Origin: Phycisphaerae bacterium
Lineage (GTDB): Bacteria; Planctomycetota; Phycisphaerae; UBA1845; Fen-1342
Direction: 5' to 3'
Length of the DNA stretch: 64,000 bases
Assembly: GCA_028279405.1 (NCBI GenBank)
Contig: JANQNU010000076.1
Location: 37,990-101,989, forward strand
How positions within the stretch are numbered: the first letter of the stretch is position 1; each line of letters starts with the position of its first letter. Below, in pieces: positions 47,630 through 57,241 of this stretch. A program made the position numbers and the translations under genes. The notes under the pieces are model-generated. The model saw nothing but the letters and a program-made list of their open reading frames with translations, did not search any database and was not told the DNA's origin.

Positions 47630-48532
47630 TTAACCGCCGGTCCCGGTTGGTGGCGGATCGCTGCTGTCAGACCAATCCGGCTCTGCGAACCGCTTGATCT
47701 GTTCCACATCGCGCGTGATCAGCCGCCGCGGCATGAGCCCGCCGGCGACCCTCATGGACCGTAGCTTGATGGTGTCGGGATAGAACTCCGGGTCAGCCCC
47801 GTAGCTGCCACGTACAACCTCGGCAGTCCCCACGTTCTCGCCAAACACCCATCGATGTTCCGGTGCGCGGAAGTCGGTCATAGTCGCGTGGTCGATCTGC
47901 GCCAGCTTCCACGCCACCGCGCTTTTGCCGCGATACTCGGCCAGGTCGTCGGGACCGATCTCGACGTTCTCGACAACCAATCGCTTCGCCGGCTTGCTAC
48001 CCGGATCGCACTGAAACGCGACCAGGGAGTACCGGGTTTCACCGCTCCGAAACCGAAGGCGCTTGAACGTCAGAAGCTGCGGAGACTTGCCCGCGTGGCC
48101 AATCCGAACGCCCTTCGTGTAGAAACCCGCACAATACACCCGCTCGAACGCCGCGTAGGTGGCTTCGACCGACAGCGCAATGGCCGTATGACCGCGACAC
48201 ACCAAGGCCACGTTCGTCAGCCCGGGCACCGGGCCACCGTCTGGGGCATTGACGCGAACCTTGACGAGCGCCGAATGGTTGATGTCCGTGATTTCCCCCG
48301 GCCCCGTCGCGACGATCAGAGTAGGGCCCAGAAACTCGATCTCATCATCAACCATCAAGGGCGGCGTGACCTCATAAACGCCCCACGCGGCCGTCACGCG
48401 CTCAGTCTTGCCGTCGTAGAGCGCTACCAGCTCTTCCGTCGTCGAGACGATTCGGGTGGCCGGCGCCTCACTCGTCGCGCTCTCCGCACTCGTTAACGAG
48501 AGCATCCAAACCAAGATTGCAGCGACTGTCAT
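47630..48532 (-). CDS. Exported hypothetical protein, possible beta-helix
   Basis: 300 residues with an N-terminal signal-like segment (TVAAILVWMLSLTSAESAT). The remainder is rich in short beta strands with Val/Ile periodicity (EIEFLGPTLIVATGPGEITD, SALVKVRVNAPDGG, TNVALVCRGHTAIALSVEAT, RLVVENVEIGPDD), suggestive of a pectate-lyase-like right-handed helix as in tailspikes. It is Pro/Thr/Gly-rich at the C-terminus. It overlaps its upstream neighbour by four bases. No named family recognised. Confidence 0.55.
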   Translation of the reverse strand: MTVAAILVWMLSLTSAESATSEAPATRIVSTTEELVALYDGKTERVTAAWGVYEVTPPLMVDDEIEFLGPTLIVATGPGEITDINHSALVKVRVNAPDGGPVPGLTNVALVCRGHTAIALSVEATYAAFERVYCAGFYTKGVRIGHAGKSPQLLTFKRLRFRSGETRYSLVAFQCDPGSKPAKRLVVENVEIGPDDLAEYRGKSAVAWKLAQIDHATMTDFRAPEHRWVFGENVGTAEVVRGSYGADPEFYPDTIKLRSMRVAGGLMPRRLITRDVEQIKRFAEPDWSDSSDPPPTGTGG

Positions 48533-48771
48533 GGTTTCCCCATCAGGTGGGCCGAGATCGTTTCGACCTGCTGCTTGATCTCCGTCACATCCTTGCGGAT
48601 TTCCTTACGCTCAACGGCCGCCGTCGCGAGTTGCTTGTCGACGTCACCCTTGTAGTTCATCACCGTGACAGTCGCCGCGACGACCGCCGCCAACAGGGTC
48701 GCTAACGCCCCAAGCTGAAAGGAAATGGGCGTCTTGCGCGAGACCACTGCTAGCCGAGCGAATGCGTTCAA
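48529..48771 (-). CDS. Small membrane protein with coiled coil, holin-like
   Basis: 80 residues. One hydrophobic helix (LGALATLLAAVVAATVTVM, about 20-39) is followed by a charged heptad-like helix (AAVERKEIRKDVTEIKQQVE). The likely start is TTG, overlapping the upstream stop. One membrane span plus a coiled coil in a phage-like operon is compatible with a holin or spanin component. That is inference from shape and place only. Confidence 0.55.
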   Translation of the reverse strand: MNAFARLAVVSRKTPISFQLGALATLLAAVVAATVTVMNYKGDVDKQLATAAVERKEIRKDVTEIKQQVETISAHLMGKP

Positions 48772-49271
48772 CTACCATCGCCGTTCTGTGCGGTAGCGGC
48801 CGGCTCTGCGGATGCCGCAGCCGCCCGTTCGTCGTCTCTCATGAACCGCTGCCAGTCGGCCACGGCACGATGGATCAGGATTCCCTCCGGCGTCTCCGGA
48901 TCGACTAGCGCGGTGTCGAGCGCCGACAAGGCCACGCCAAGCTCTTCGATCTGTGAAGCGGCGATTGGAACAACGGGCCCCGATTCCGCTTGGCCAGCCT
49001 CGTCAACGAACTCGATCTGGCCACTTAGCGCCGACAGCTCCTGGACGCTCGGATTCGCGCCGTCCACCCCGGAAACCTTGGTTACTACGTCGGGATCCGG
49101 GATCCCGCCGATCGCTGTACCAATCAGCGTGCCCCAGCGACTCTCGGGCACAGTGAACGCTTTCGCGAGGATCGGACGACATTTCCGAACGAACTGCACG
49201 TAGTCGTCCGCGCGCGATTGCACAGGGTGCGAAAAGCGCTGTTTCCCATCGACCTTCAACACGACTTGCAT
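48768..49271 (-). CDS. Conserved-looking hypothetical protein of the phage-like module
   Basis: 167 residues, soluble, no signal peptide. An ordered N-terminal part (VVLKVDGKQRFSHPVQSRAD, FVRKCRPILAKAF) is followed by an acidic, Ala-rich C-terminus. A strong AGGAGG precedes the ATG at 49271. It directly follows tRNA-Met on the same strand. Function not recognised. Confidence 0.6.
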   Translation of the reverse strand: MQVVLKVDGKQRFSHPVQSRADDYVQFVRKCRPILAKAFTVPESRWGTLIGTAIGGIPDPDVVTKVSGVDGANPSVQELSALSGQIEFVDEAGQAESGPVVPIAASQIEELGVALSALDTALVDPETPEGILIHRAVADWQRFMRDDERAAAASAEPAATAQNGDGS

Positions 49272-49340
49272 CGCTGCCTCCTATGGTTGTTTGCGGCCCC
49301 GACGACTGTGCACGGCCGCCGGGGCCTTCTCGGTTCTCAA

Positions 49341-49414
49341 TGGTCGGGACGGGATTCGAACCCGCATCCTCCGGGTTATGAGCCCGGCGAGCTGACCAAT
49401 TGCTCTACCCGACA
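49341..49414 (-). tRNA. tRNA-Met(CAT), initiator-like, inside the phage-like module
   Basis: A 74-base cloverleaf on the minus strand. Acceptor TGTCGGG/CCCGACC has a T-C mismatch at 1-72. The D-stem GAGC/GCTC gives A11-T24. The anticodon stem CCGGG/CCCGG has three consecutive G-C pairs next to loop CTCATAA (anticodon CAT). T-stem GCGGG/CCCGT, discriminator A, CCA not encoded. The 1-72 mismatch, A11-U24 and the G29-G31/C39-C41 pairs are the hallmarks of bacterial initiator tRNA. The D-loop AATTGGTCA differs from the usual initiator loop. Confidence 0.93.
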
Positions 49415-49443
49415 CACAGCGCCCACCAACGGAACGTGCGCTA

Positions 49444-49947
49444 TCACTCGATTGGGTTGGGTCGTGGAGGCCCCCAGCCACGCCGCTGGAGTTCGTCCAT
49501 AATCTCCAGCACCTGATCAACCCGGGACGGGCGATCCGAAGGCGCGGGGTCCATTTGGCGAGACCGACCCCGAAGGTCGATGTAGCCACCCCCCGCCCTA
49601 AGGCCCTGGGTGATCACTTCCTCCATCAGTCGCACGAGGCTGCGGTAGTGCAGGTCGTTGACCTCGTTGACCGCCGCGGCCGAGTCCCGAATTACCTCCG
49701 ACCGGTTGACGGTTATCACCGCCTTCGGCGTGCCGTCTGGGTAGTAGGTTCGTGCGTCCGTGTTGTGGTTTTGCTTGTTGGCGACAATGACGACCTCTGC
49801 GTCGGGTGGCATGCTGTCGTCGATCATCTTCGCCGGAACCTTCACGTACGACGGCTCGGTGTCGACGATCGTTAGATCCTTGAGCGCGGCACATCCACTC
49901 GAAAACAGCAGCAACGAAACGAAGATTGGAAAGAGTCGCGAGCCCAT
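49444..49947 (-). CDS. Small lipoprotein of the phage-like module
   Basis: About 167 residues. The start at 49947 is fixed by AAGGAG and yields a lipoprotein signal, LFPIFVSLLLFSSGC (Cys19). The mature part is soluble with helical segments (SEVIRDSAAAVNEVNDLHYR, SLVRLMEEVI) and a Pro-rich tail. Small lipoproteins near putative lysis genes can be outer-membrane spanin subunits; this one is longer than usual and lacks an evident partner. Function unproven. Confidence 0.65.
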   Translation of the reverse strand: MGSRLFPIFVSLLLFSSGCAALKDLTIVDTEPSYVKVPAKMIDDSMPPDAEVVIVANKQNHNTDARTYYPDGTPKAVITVNRSEVIRDSAAAVNEVNDLHYRSLVRLMEEVITQGLRAGGGYIDLRGRSRQMDPAPSDRPSRVDQVLEIMDELQRRGWGPPRPNPIE

Positions 49948-49957
49948 GAATTGCTCC

Positions 49958-50338
49958 TTATGGTTTGCCGGAAATGGAAAGCAGTTTGGGGTCGGTGCTG
50001 TAACCGATCGCTCCGCCAACGGCGTACACGCTGATCCGAGGCAAGATCCAGCTTTTGATGGAGAGCCGCCGATCTGACGGGGTTACTACGTGCTGCCAGT
50101 TCGAGAGGCTCGCCGCAGTTCCGTTGATGGCGATTAGCAACTTGGTTACGGAAGCCCCCGGATCGACCTCGATCGTCCAGAATCCCCACGACCCCAAACC
50201 CGTTGCAGGGTAGAACCACACCGCGGTGTTGATCGGGATCGAGCCACTCGAAAGGCCGCCGTCCTTATCGATCGCGTCCTTCGCGTACCCTTGTAGCTCG
50301 CGCTCGTGCGCCATCCCTGGCCCTCGCCAACTGGTCAC
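49958..50338 (-). CDS. Hypothetical structural protein of the phage-like module
   Basis: 126 residues from a GTG at 50338; an ATG at 50314 is an alternative. The sequence is mostly beta with aromatic patches (TAVWFYPATGLGSWGFWTIE, ASVTKLLIAINGTAASLSNW). It resembles small phage appendage or decoration proteins by composition only. Weak ribosome-binding site. Not recognised. Confidence 0.5.
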   Translation of the reverse strand: MTSWRGPGMAHERELQGYAKDAIDKDGGLSSGSIPINTAVWFYPATGLGSWGFWTIEVDPGASVTKLLIAINGTAASLSNWQHVVTPSDRRLSIKSWILPRISVYAVGGAIGYSTDPKLLSISGKP

Positions 50339-50386
50339 GTAACGGTCATGCCTTGACGATACAGCGCGGTCCTGGCCGGGGCAATG

Positions 50387-53300
50387 CTAGTTTTCCTGGT
50401 TTGCCGTCAGAAATGCCTCAAACTTCCGCTGGCGGTCGCCGCTCAGTCGACGGTGGATCGACCGCATCTGGCCCGCTGGGAGCCGCTCACGCTCTCCTAA
50501 CAGCCCCTGATGCAGCTCCAGCAGCCGCAGTACGTCGGAATCCTGCTCGGGACGTCCGCCGGACCGCTCGACCTCCGCCAACCGGCGTTTCAGGTCACGC
50601 CGAACCGCTCCAATCTGGCCGTTGTACTCGCGCTCGCGCGCGAAAACCTGCCGCGCCGCGTCCACCTCGAACGTCCGCAGACCCGTGAACTTGCTGGCGA
50701 GAGCGCCTGCAGCGGCCGCCGGACTGTCGACGCTCCCCGTCAGCCGGCGGATCTGCTCCAGCTCGTTCGCCGGCCGGAACGTTCGCGCCAGCTCCTTCAC
50801 CGCCGGCGGCATGTCGATGCCCAGGAATTGTTTCCGCTGACCGGGGTACTCCTGGATTTTCCGCTCAAAGTACGGGTCGTAGTTCGCCGCGATGTTCGCC
50901 ACCGTCCCGAGCGGGCCGCCGGCGTTCTCGCGCAAGTACTCGTACCCCTGCCGGAGCGGGTTGGCGCCGAACCGCAGCTCCCCTACTGGGAGCATGTAGC
51001 CCAGGTTCATGAACTTCGGGCGATCGCCGCCCGAAATCTGCATACCCCCCTCTTTCTGGATGTGCTCCGGTCGCAGCGACGGCGGCAACACATCCTCACC
51101 CGCCAACGCACGCTCGCCGGCCAGTTGGATTTTCGGGATCTGCGCCAGCTTCCGCGGCTCGGTCAGCGCAAGCGTGAGCATCAATGCCGCATTCTTCCGC
51201 GTCCACGTGTAGAACGGGATCACTCGCCGCATTACGTCGCGCTCGAATGACGTCAGGTCCGTGTAGTCGAACAAGTGGCGTTTCATCGCGTCGACAGCAG
51301 TAGCAACGTCGTCGCCCTTGCGAAGCCGTGCGATCACAAACCCGATCTTGCTCGCATCCTCCAAGACCTCGCCGATTGCCCGATTCGCCTTCAGCGGGTG
51401 CAACCCGAGCACCTCGCGGCGCCACTTTGCACCGCTCGGCGGGTTCGCGATTTGCTCAATGATCCGCTCGATCCGGTTGCGATGTACGTTGTATTCGACG
51501 CCAAAGAAGCCCGCGCCGATCGCGCCGTGGTCAATCGCCAGCTTGTCGTAGAGCGTTTGCCAGGTCTCCGGCGTGCCCTTGATCTTCTGCCCGAGCTTGC
51601 CGGTCGCGTTACCGGCGATCGCTTCCTGAATCTGCCGCCCGAGACGGAACGCGTCCGGGTCCCACGCGTCTCCCATCATGCTGTTAAAGACGTTGCCGAA
51701 CATGTTCCGCAAGTGATAGGCCGGACTGAACAACGCCCAGCCCTTCCATAGATTCATCGCACGATCGAAGGCCGCCATGATCTGGCTCGGCTTCTTCCAT
51801 TGCGTCGCATGCTGCTCCAGGATGCGGGCGATCTCCGGCCGGAACGCGAACTCGCGCAAGCGATCGCCAAACGTAGCCGCGTTGGCGTGCGTGTAGCCGG
51901 CCGGCATGTTCCCGCCCTCATGCACCCGCACCCCGAAACGCCGGATCATCTCATCTGCGAACGCGGCGCTGCCGATCAACCGAACGCTCTCGATCTCGCG
52001 CCATACGTGACTGAGTAGCGGATCCGCGTTGTACCGCGCGAGCTGCTCACCGGGCGCCAGATCCATTTGCTGCGCCAACTCACCCAAGCGCGGGTCGGTT
52101 CCCGGCTCGCCACGCATGAACGAATTCAGGTCATCAATCAGCCCGTTGATCTCACTGACGAACTTCTCGCGGAACGCTGTCCGCATTTTCTTAGCCCGCG
52201 TGCCGAGACTCATGCTCGCTTGGCGGAAAAACTTGCCCGTCTGCGTATCGCTGTTGTCGATGATGAAGCGGGTCAGGTAGCCAATTCTGCGCTCCGTGGT
52301 CAATCGCCGCGGGTTCAACCCCGCGCGCCCCTCTTCCGAGCGACGGAGTACATCGCGCCCCTGTACGTGCGATACGATGTCCCGCACGGGATCGGCAAGC
52401 CGCAACTCCCCAGCTCGCCCGGGACGCGGACCACCGGGAAAGTCGTCCGTCTCTATCAACCGCCCTTGCGGACCGGACTCGATGGGCTCGACAGGGTCGT
52501 GGACGTTCATCCGCTGCGTAGCGCCGCCCTCTATCAGTTCCGGCTGCGTCACAAACCGTGGTGCCGCTTCGCCGCCCGACGGCTGCAACGGCTCCGACGG
52601 GAAGAGCGGCTTTTGGACGACAAACTCCGGACCGGTCCCTGTCGACGGCCCGACAGGCGGTCGATAGTGCTTCTGAATCAGGCCGCGTATGCGGGCGTCG
52701 GTCCCGATCTTGCCGGCCCCGGTGAGCTGCTCCCACATCCCACGAAACACGCCGAGCAGACGCTGGAAAATCGACTGCACGGGCCGGCCCGCACTGATCT
52801 CCTTACCAGCCACGTAGTCAGCGAAGTACCGACTGAACAGCTCGTTCGGGTCCGCCGAGTAGTAATCGGCCAGTTCCGTCCGTATCCCGCGTTCCCGCAG
52901 CGTCGCGGCCCATTCGCCTCGTTCCCGCGATCGATACCACGCGTCAATGATTCCGCGTTCATCGTCCGAGAGCACGCTGCGGTAGTAGTGGTGCCCCATC
53001 TCTTCGATGAATAGAGCGGCATCGTCGTAGCTCTCCGACCGATCAAACAGCCGCACCATCCCCCGAGCCGCCAACGCCGCACGGTCGGCCGGCTCCACCG
53101 CGTGCCCGGGATAGTACGCCGCCGCGGGTCGATAGCCCGTCGCTTCGGCGATCTCTCGGGCCTGCTCCGCTGTGCCGGCATCGACACGTAGCCCCGCGAC
53201 CGCATCGTCGCTGAAATGCTCGATCACGCCGATCAGGGACTCGGCATCCTCTTCGCTGTTCCCACGCGCTGCCCACGTCCGGCGCAGATCCTGGTACAGC

Positions 53301-56300
53301 TGACCGCGTGGGCTCGGGGGTACTTCACTCGCTACTGCCGGCGGGTCCACGGGCGGCGCCGCCGGCGGCACCTCTTGACGTGCCACGCCCTCGGCGGCCG
53401 GTTGCTCGATCGGAAGTTTCCCTTCGGCTTGCCGCGCCCGGACAGCCACCAGCTTCTGACGCAGCTTCTCCGCCAGCGCTTCGGTCCCGAACGATCCCAA
53501 GTACGCATCGTCGATTGCCTCTACCGGATCGATCGCGAGGAACGTCGCTTGTCGTGGGTCGTCTGCTACCGCTGCATCGACGATGCGATTCAGCGATTCC
53601 AACAGCGACGCCGACGGATCGGCCGCCCGACTCGCACGCTCCATCCCCACCACCAACGCCAACCCACGCGGCGTAACGTTGGCAATCTCGTCCTCCAGAC
53701 CCGTGAATGTATCCGTCGCCGCGATGCGGTCGATCTCTTCGAGCATGTTCGCGTAGCTGCGCCGCTTGCCCCCGAACCGCTCCCAGATCACCGCCGCGTC
53801 CGCCAGGTTGTCGTACAGATCCCATTGCGGCCGGATCAGACCATCCTTGCGCAGGCTCCGCAGATAGGCCGCGATCGGCGCCGCGGTAACAAACATCTGC
53901 TCGACCTTCTCGGGCAGTTTCGCCGCGAGCCGTTGGACTGGAGCCGGTAGCATCGCCACGAACACGTCGTTGACGCGTTCGGCCAACTCGTCCCGGCTCG
54001 CCATCAGCTGCTCGCGCCGCTGCTCGGTGAGATTGCCCGTCAACCACTGGCGGAACCCCGGGTTGTCGTGCAGAAACTGCTCCACGTTGTCCCGGGTTAC
54101 AGGCTTCTTCATCCGCAGGCTGGGGATCTCGTCAAGACTGCCGACGTTCAGCGCGTTCAATGCTGCACGCGCACGCTCCACCCGCGTTTCGCGAAGCGTC
54201 GCCGCCTGTTGGCCACGAGCGGCCAACCGTCGCGCCTCATCAGTCGATCCACGAAGGCGACGCACAAGCACGGGGCGCTTGATCCCCTCGGGTACGTCCG
54301 TGATGCCTTCGAGCGCCTGCCGGTATTCCTTCCACTTCGCTGCGTCCCAACCAAGCATACCGGCAGCGCGCCCGTTACCCTGGATCACCGTCGGCCGACC
54401 GTTGACGTCAAAGACGACCGGCGGTCCGCCAGTTACATCCGCGCCGAACTCCAACAGCAGCTCGTGTTTCGGGCGACTGGCGATCCCGGCGACCTGCTTC
54501 ACGCTTCCCGCGGCTTCACGCTCACGCGCCTGAAACCCTGGCGGATAGTCCGGGTCCGCGTCCAATCGGACCACCTTCCCGCCCATGCGAACCGGCCGAT
54601 GGCTGACCACCAGGTCGTCCGCGTCCACAATCGCCAGCTCCCCGTCGTACTCGTTCAAATCTGCGTCAACCAGCTTCACCCGTTCGCCGATCGCGCGACG
54701 CGGAGCCAGGTCCGGACCGATCAACCACATCCCGCGCGTGGCCTGGTCGATCGCTTCGTCGATCTCCGGTTCCCAATCGCGTCCACGCAATCGCGCCTTG
54801 AGTTGCTGCTGCACCGAAGCCGAACCGAAACGGTCGATCAGCGCCCGCCGCACGGTCGTAGCGTCCGGCCGCGCCTTCCCGGGAATCTCCGGCACCACAC
54901 GCGCGACCATCTGCCTCAGCCCGTCCTTGATCTCTAGCGGTTCTCGGGCCTTCTGCGGCCGCTGTAGCTCTTCCAATGGGAACAGCTCGCCCTGTTCAAC
55001 GCGTTGCGGTCGTGGCGGTAGCGGGTTCCCGAACAGGTCCACGTCCACGGGAGCCAGGTCGGGAATGGTCTCGGGCACGAAATTCGCGATCTTCCGCGCC
55101 TGCTCCACCGTTCCCCCGCTGTTGACGACGATCCGCTGGATGCGCGTTGCCATGTTCTCGAACGAGTCCCGCGCCTCGAGCGCCTCGATAACGTCGAAGA
55201 TAACCGCATCAACTACGGGCTTCTCGAGCTTCGTCTCCGCGGCGACTTGCTCGATCAGCGGGCGCAGCTTCCGTACCTCGGTGTAACCGCGACGCCGGGC
55301 AGCTTGTGCCGTCTCTTCGCGTGCGAACTTCTCGAAGCGCTCGCCTTCGTAGCGCAATGCGTCCGCGTCATCGCCTGGCCGCGGTGGCCGTACCCGCGTG
55401 CTAAACGCGTCGCCGATCTCTTCACCAGCTCGGCGAACAGCATCCACGACCCGCGCCGTCGTCGGGCTGCTACGGATCGCCGACTTGGCGATACCCGGGA
55501 GCTTCGATAGGCCGACCCTGTCGGCAAGCTTGCCCGCCCCTTGCTTGCTGAGCAGCTGCACATCGGCCCGCGGCAGCCACGCAAACGGAGTCGTCAGCGG
55601 CCGCACGCCCTGATAGACGCGCGACGCCTTCCCGGCCAGGTTGGGAGCGACTGCGGCAGTTGCACCCGTCGCCAGCGCCACGGGCAGATCGAAGATCCCG
55701 AATTCCTTGGCGCCACGAGTGCTTAGCCCGAGTGCCGTTCTATCGACCAACTCCGGCGACTGCCGCGCCACGCGTTCCGCGACACGCTCCCGCAAGTACT
55801 CGCTACCGCGCTCGCGAGCGTACTTGCGACCCAGCGCACTCGTCGGCGCTTCCACTGCCTCGCGACCAGCCAAGCGTTCGGCACGATCCAGCACGCGTTG
55901 ACCAAGGCGCTCAAGCACGGCTTCCGTCGCCTCGTCTGCCCCCATCGCTGCACCAGCTCGCTTCGCCGCCCGCTCCGCCACGCGCTGCGTGAACGATTGG
56001 GCGCCCTCCTGGACCGCCTTCGCGCCCGCCTCCTTGAACACCTGCCCGCCGATTTTCTTCGCGGCCGTGCCGAGAATTCCGCCGGTCCCGAGCGTTGCGT
56101 ACGTCAGCGGGTCCGTCACCACGTTCCCGACAAAGTCGAGTAGGAAATTGCCAACCTTGCCGCCCGTCGTGTCGTCCCGGAACTGAACGCCCAGCCGATT
56201 CAGCAAGTCGCCCGTCGAGACCTGCGGAAGGCCGAACGCACCCAACGTCCGTGACGTCGGCTCCGCACCCACCGCCAGATTGGCTAAGTTTGCAACAACG

Positions 56301-56470
56301 TTTCGCGGTGCGTCCAGATAGTTGAACACCGTCTGCAACGCACCCGCGTCCCCCTCCGGACGCTCAGGAGGCGCCGACCGAATCGTCGCCAATACCTGGT
56401 CGCGAAGCGAAGAGGGAGGGCGAAACAAGGCGCGCGGTCGATTCCGCCTGATGGAGGCGAGCAGCTCCAT
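50387..56470 (-). CDS. Giant polyvalent-type phage protein (DdrB-like ParB, zincin-like, LPD38-like)
   Basis: 2,027 residues. The N-terminal 350 residues are Ala/Gly-rich and partly hydrophobic (FLLDFVGNVVTDPLTYATLG). Around 640-745 is a DdrB-like ParB-superfamily domain (VVFDVNGRPTVIQGNGRAAG, IKRPVLVRRLRG). Around 1150-1230 is a zincin-like segment, FIEEMGHHYYRSVLSDDERG with a later DPNELFSRYFADY; the first His of HExxH is Glu. Around 1560-1900 the pattern fits large polyvalent protein-associated domain 38: GKFFRQAS, LWKGWALFSPAYHLRNMFGN, FDYTDLTSFERDVMRRVIPF and YTWTRKNAALM. Such multidomain proteins are injected or virion-associated in phages and conjugative elements. Its gene starts four bases after the 254-residue gene. 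Confidence 0.8.
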   Translation of the reverse strand: MELLASIRRNRPRALFRPPSSLRDQVLATIRSAPPERPEGDAGALQTVFNYLDAPRNVVANLANLAVGAEPTSRTLGAFGLPQVSTGDLLNRLGVQFRDDTTGGKVGNFLLDFVGNVVTDPLTYATLGTGGILGTAAKKIGGQVFKEAGAKAVQEGAQSFTQRVAERAAKRAGAAMGADEATEAVLERLGQRVLDRAERLAGREAVEAPTSALGRKYARERGSEYLRERVAERVARQSPELVDRTALGLSTRGAKEFGIFDLPVALATGATAAVAPNLAGKASRVYQGVRPLTTPFAWLPRADVQLLSKQGAGKLADRVGLSKLPGIAKSAIRSSPTTARVVDAVRRAGEEIGDAFSTRVRPPRPGDDADALRYEGERFEKFAREETAQAARRRGYTEVRKLRPLIEQVAAETKLEKPVVDAVIFDVIEALEARDSFENMATRIQRIVVNSGGTVEQARKIANFVPETIPDLAPVDVDLFGNPLPPRPQRVEQGELFPLEELQRPQKAREPLEIKDGLRQMVARVVPEIPGKARPDATTVRRALIDRFGSASVQQQLKARLRGRDWEPEIDEAIDQATRGMWLIGPDLAPRRAIGERVKLVDADLNEYDGELAIVDADDLVVSHRPVRMGGKVVRLDADPDYPPGFQAREREAAGSVKQVAGIASRPKHELLLEFGADVTGGPPVVFDVNGRPTVIQGNGRAAGMLGWDAAKWKEYRQALEGITDVPEGIKRPVLVRRLRGSTDEARRLAARGQQAATLRETRVERARAALNALNVGSLDEIPSLRMKKPVTRDNVEQFLHDNPGFRQWLTGNLTEQRREQLMASRDELAERVNDVFVAMLPAPVQRLAAKLPEKVEQMFVTAAPIAAYLRSLRKDGLIRPQWDLYDNLADAAVIWERFGGKRRSYANMLEEIDRIAATDTFTGLEDEIANVTPRGLALVVGMERASRAADPSASLLESLNRIVDAAVADDPRQATFLAIDPVEAIDDAYLGSFGTEALAEKLRQKLVAVRARQAEGKLPIEQPAAEGVARQEVPPAAPPVDPPAVASEVPPSPRGQLYQDLRRTWAARGNSEEDAESLIGVIEHFSDDAVAGLRVDAGTAEQAREIAEATGYRPAAAYYPGHAVEPADRAALAARGMVRLFDRSESYDDAALFIEEMGHHYYRSVLSDDERGIIDAWYRSRERGEWAATLRERGIRTELADYYSADPNELFSRYFADYVAGKEISAGRPVQSIFQRLLGVFRGMWEQLTGAGKIGTDARIRGLIQKHYRPPVGPSTGTGPEFVVQKPLFPSEPLQPSGGEAAPRFVTQPELIEGGATQRMNVHDPVEPIESGPQGRLIETDDFPGGPRPGRAGELRLADPVRDIVSHVQGRDVLRRSEEGRAGLNPRRLTTERRIGYLTRFIIDNSDTQTGKFFRQASMSLGTRAKKMRTAFREKFVSEINGLIDDLNSFMRGEPGTDPRLGELAQQMDLAPGEQLARYNADPLLSHVWREIESVRLIGSAAFADEMIRRFGVRVHEGGNMPAGYTHANAATFGDRLREFAFRPEIARILEQHATQWKKPSQIMAAFDRAMNLWKGWALFSPAYHLRNMFGNVFNSMMGDAWDPDAFRLGRQIQEAIAGNATGKLGQKIKGTPETWQTLYDKLAIDHGAIGAGFFGVEYNVHRNRIERIIEQIANPPSGAKWRREVLGLHPLKANRAIGEVLEDASKIGFVIARLRKGDDVATAVDAMKRHLFDYTDLTSFERDVMRRVIPFYTWTRKNAALMLTLALTEPRKLAQIPKIQLAGERALAGEDVLPPSLRPEHIQKEGGMQISGGDRPKFMNLGYMLPVGELRFGANPLRQGYEYLRENAGGPLGTVANIAANYDPYFERKIQEYPGQRKQFLGIDMPPAVKELARTFRPANELEQIRRLTGSVDSPAAAAGALASKFTGLRTFEVDAARQVFAREREYNGQIGAVRRDLKRRLAEVERSGGRPEQDSDVLRLLELHQGLLGERERLPAGQMRSIHRRLSGDRQRKFEAFLTANQEN

Positions 56471-56473
56471 GAT

Positions 56474-57238
56474 CTACCCATTCAACTTAAACGGGTCGGG
56501 ACCATTCAACTCAAACGGGTCGGGACGCCGAGGCCTCATGCGCTTGGCGTCCATAAACTGCTGACCCCACTTCGGGGTCGGTTCGATCGGTAACGCTGTA
56601 TCTGCTTCGCGCAGCGCGAGTGGTTTCCTCCCAATGCTCCGGTTGTGAGCATACCGCAACGCGCTGATTTTTGATTGCCCGTAGGGCGTCTCCGGATCAA
56701 GCTGCTGGACCTCAGCTAGTGACAACCGCTGTTCACGGGCCGCCACGCCGAGGCCCGGAACCATGCTCTCGATCTCAGCGTACGCCTGCTCTAGCTGATT
56801 GCTCGGCTGCTTCTCGCGCTGCTGCCGCGACGCAACTTGCTTGTCTACCACGTAACGCTCTGTGGCATCCCGTTGATTAGCCAACGACGTTTCGTGCATG
56901 CGCTGTGCATCCGCCGCATTCTCACGCCATTGGTTGCTTAGATGGGCCAGCGACGTCTCGTGCGCCCGATTCGCTTCGTCGCGCTGCCCTTGCAGGTGGT
57001 GCTGGGGGAGCGTCGTGGCCAGGTTGCCCGCCGTTCCCATCATCATTCGGGCAAGCTCGCCGATCAGCTGCTCCTCGACCGACGGCTGCGGAGGCGCTTC
57101 CTCACGCGGAAGACCCTGCATCTCACGCGTCCGAAAGTACATCTGCTGCAACAAGTCCCGATGCTCACGCGGCAGCGGCCGCGGGTTCATCAGCTCCGCG
57201 AACTCACCAACCAGGTCACCCTCTGGCCAACGCGACAT
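56474..57238 (-). CDS. Hypothetical helical protein
   Basis: 254 residues. A charged helical core (GQRDEANRAHETSLAHLSNQ, ENAADAQRMHETSLANQRDA) contains a short internal repeat HETSLA. The C-terminus carries a duplicated PDPFxLNG (from a 24-base tandem repeat). No family recognised; its place just upstream of the giant gene suggests a virion or injection component. Three bases separate it from the gene before. Confidence 0.6.
   Translation of the reverse strand: MSRWPEGDLVGEFAELMNPRPLPREHRDLLQQMYFRTREMQGLPREEAPPQPSVEEQLIGELARMMMGTAGNLATTLPQHHLQGQRDEANRAHETSLAHLSNQWRENAADAQRMHETSLANQRDATERYVVDKQVASRQQREKQPSNQLEQAYAEIESMVPGLGVAAREQRLSLAEVQQLDPETPYGQSKISALRYAHNRSIGRKPLALREADTALPIEPTPKWGQQFMDAKRMRPRRPDPFELNGPDPFKLNG
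56479..56526. repeat. 24-bp direct tandem repeat within a coding region
   Basis: Two adjacent 24-base copies (56479-56502 and 56503-56526) differ at one base and encode the repeated NGPDPF-LNG at the C-terminus of the 254-residue protein. Confidence 0.9.
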
Positions 57239-57241
57239 CGC

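Noticed and set aside
48529..48533. Frameshift between the holin-like and beta-helix genes
   Set aside because: Reading the bases by eye gave a one-base ambiguity, but both flanking frames are coherent, so I treat it as a reading error on my side.
53216..53950. Plus-strand genes inside the 2,027-residue gene region
   Set aside because: Long antisense frames are expected at this GC content; they lack ribosome sites and recognisable domains.
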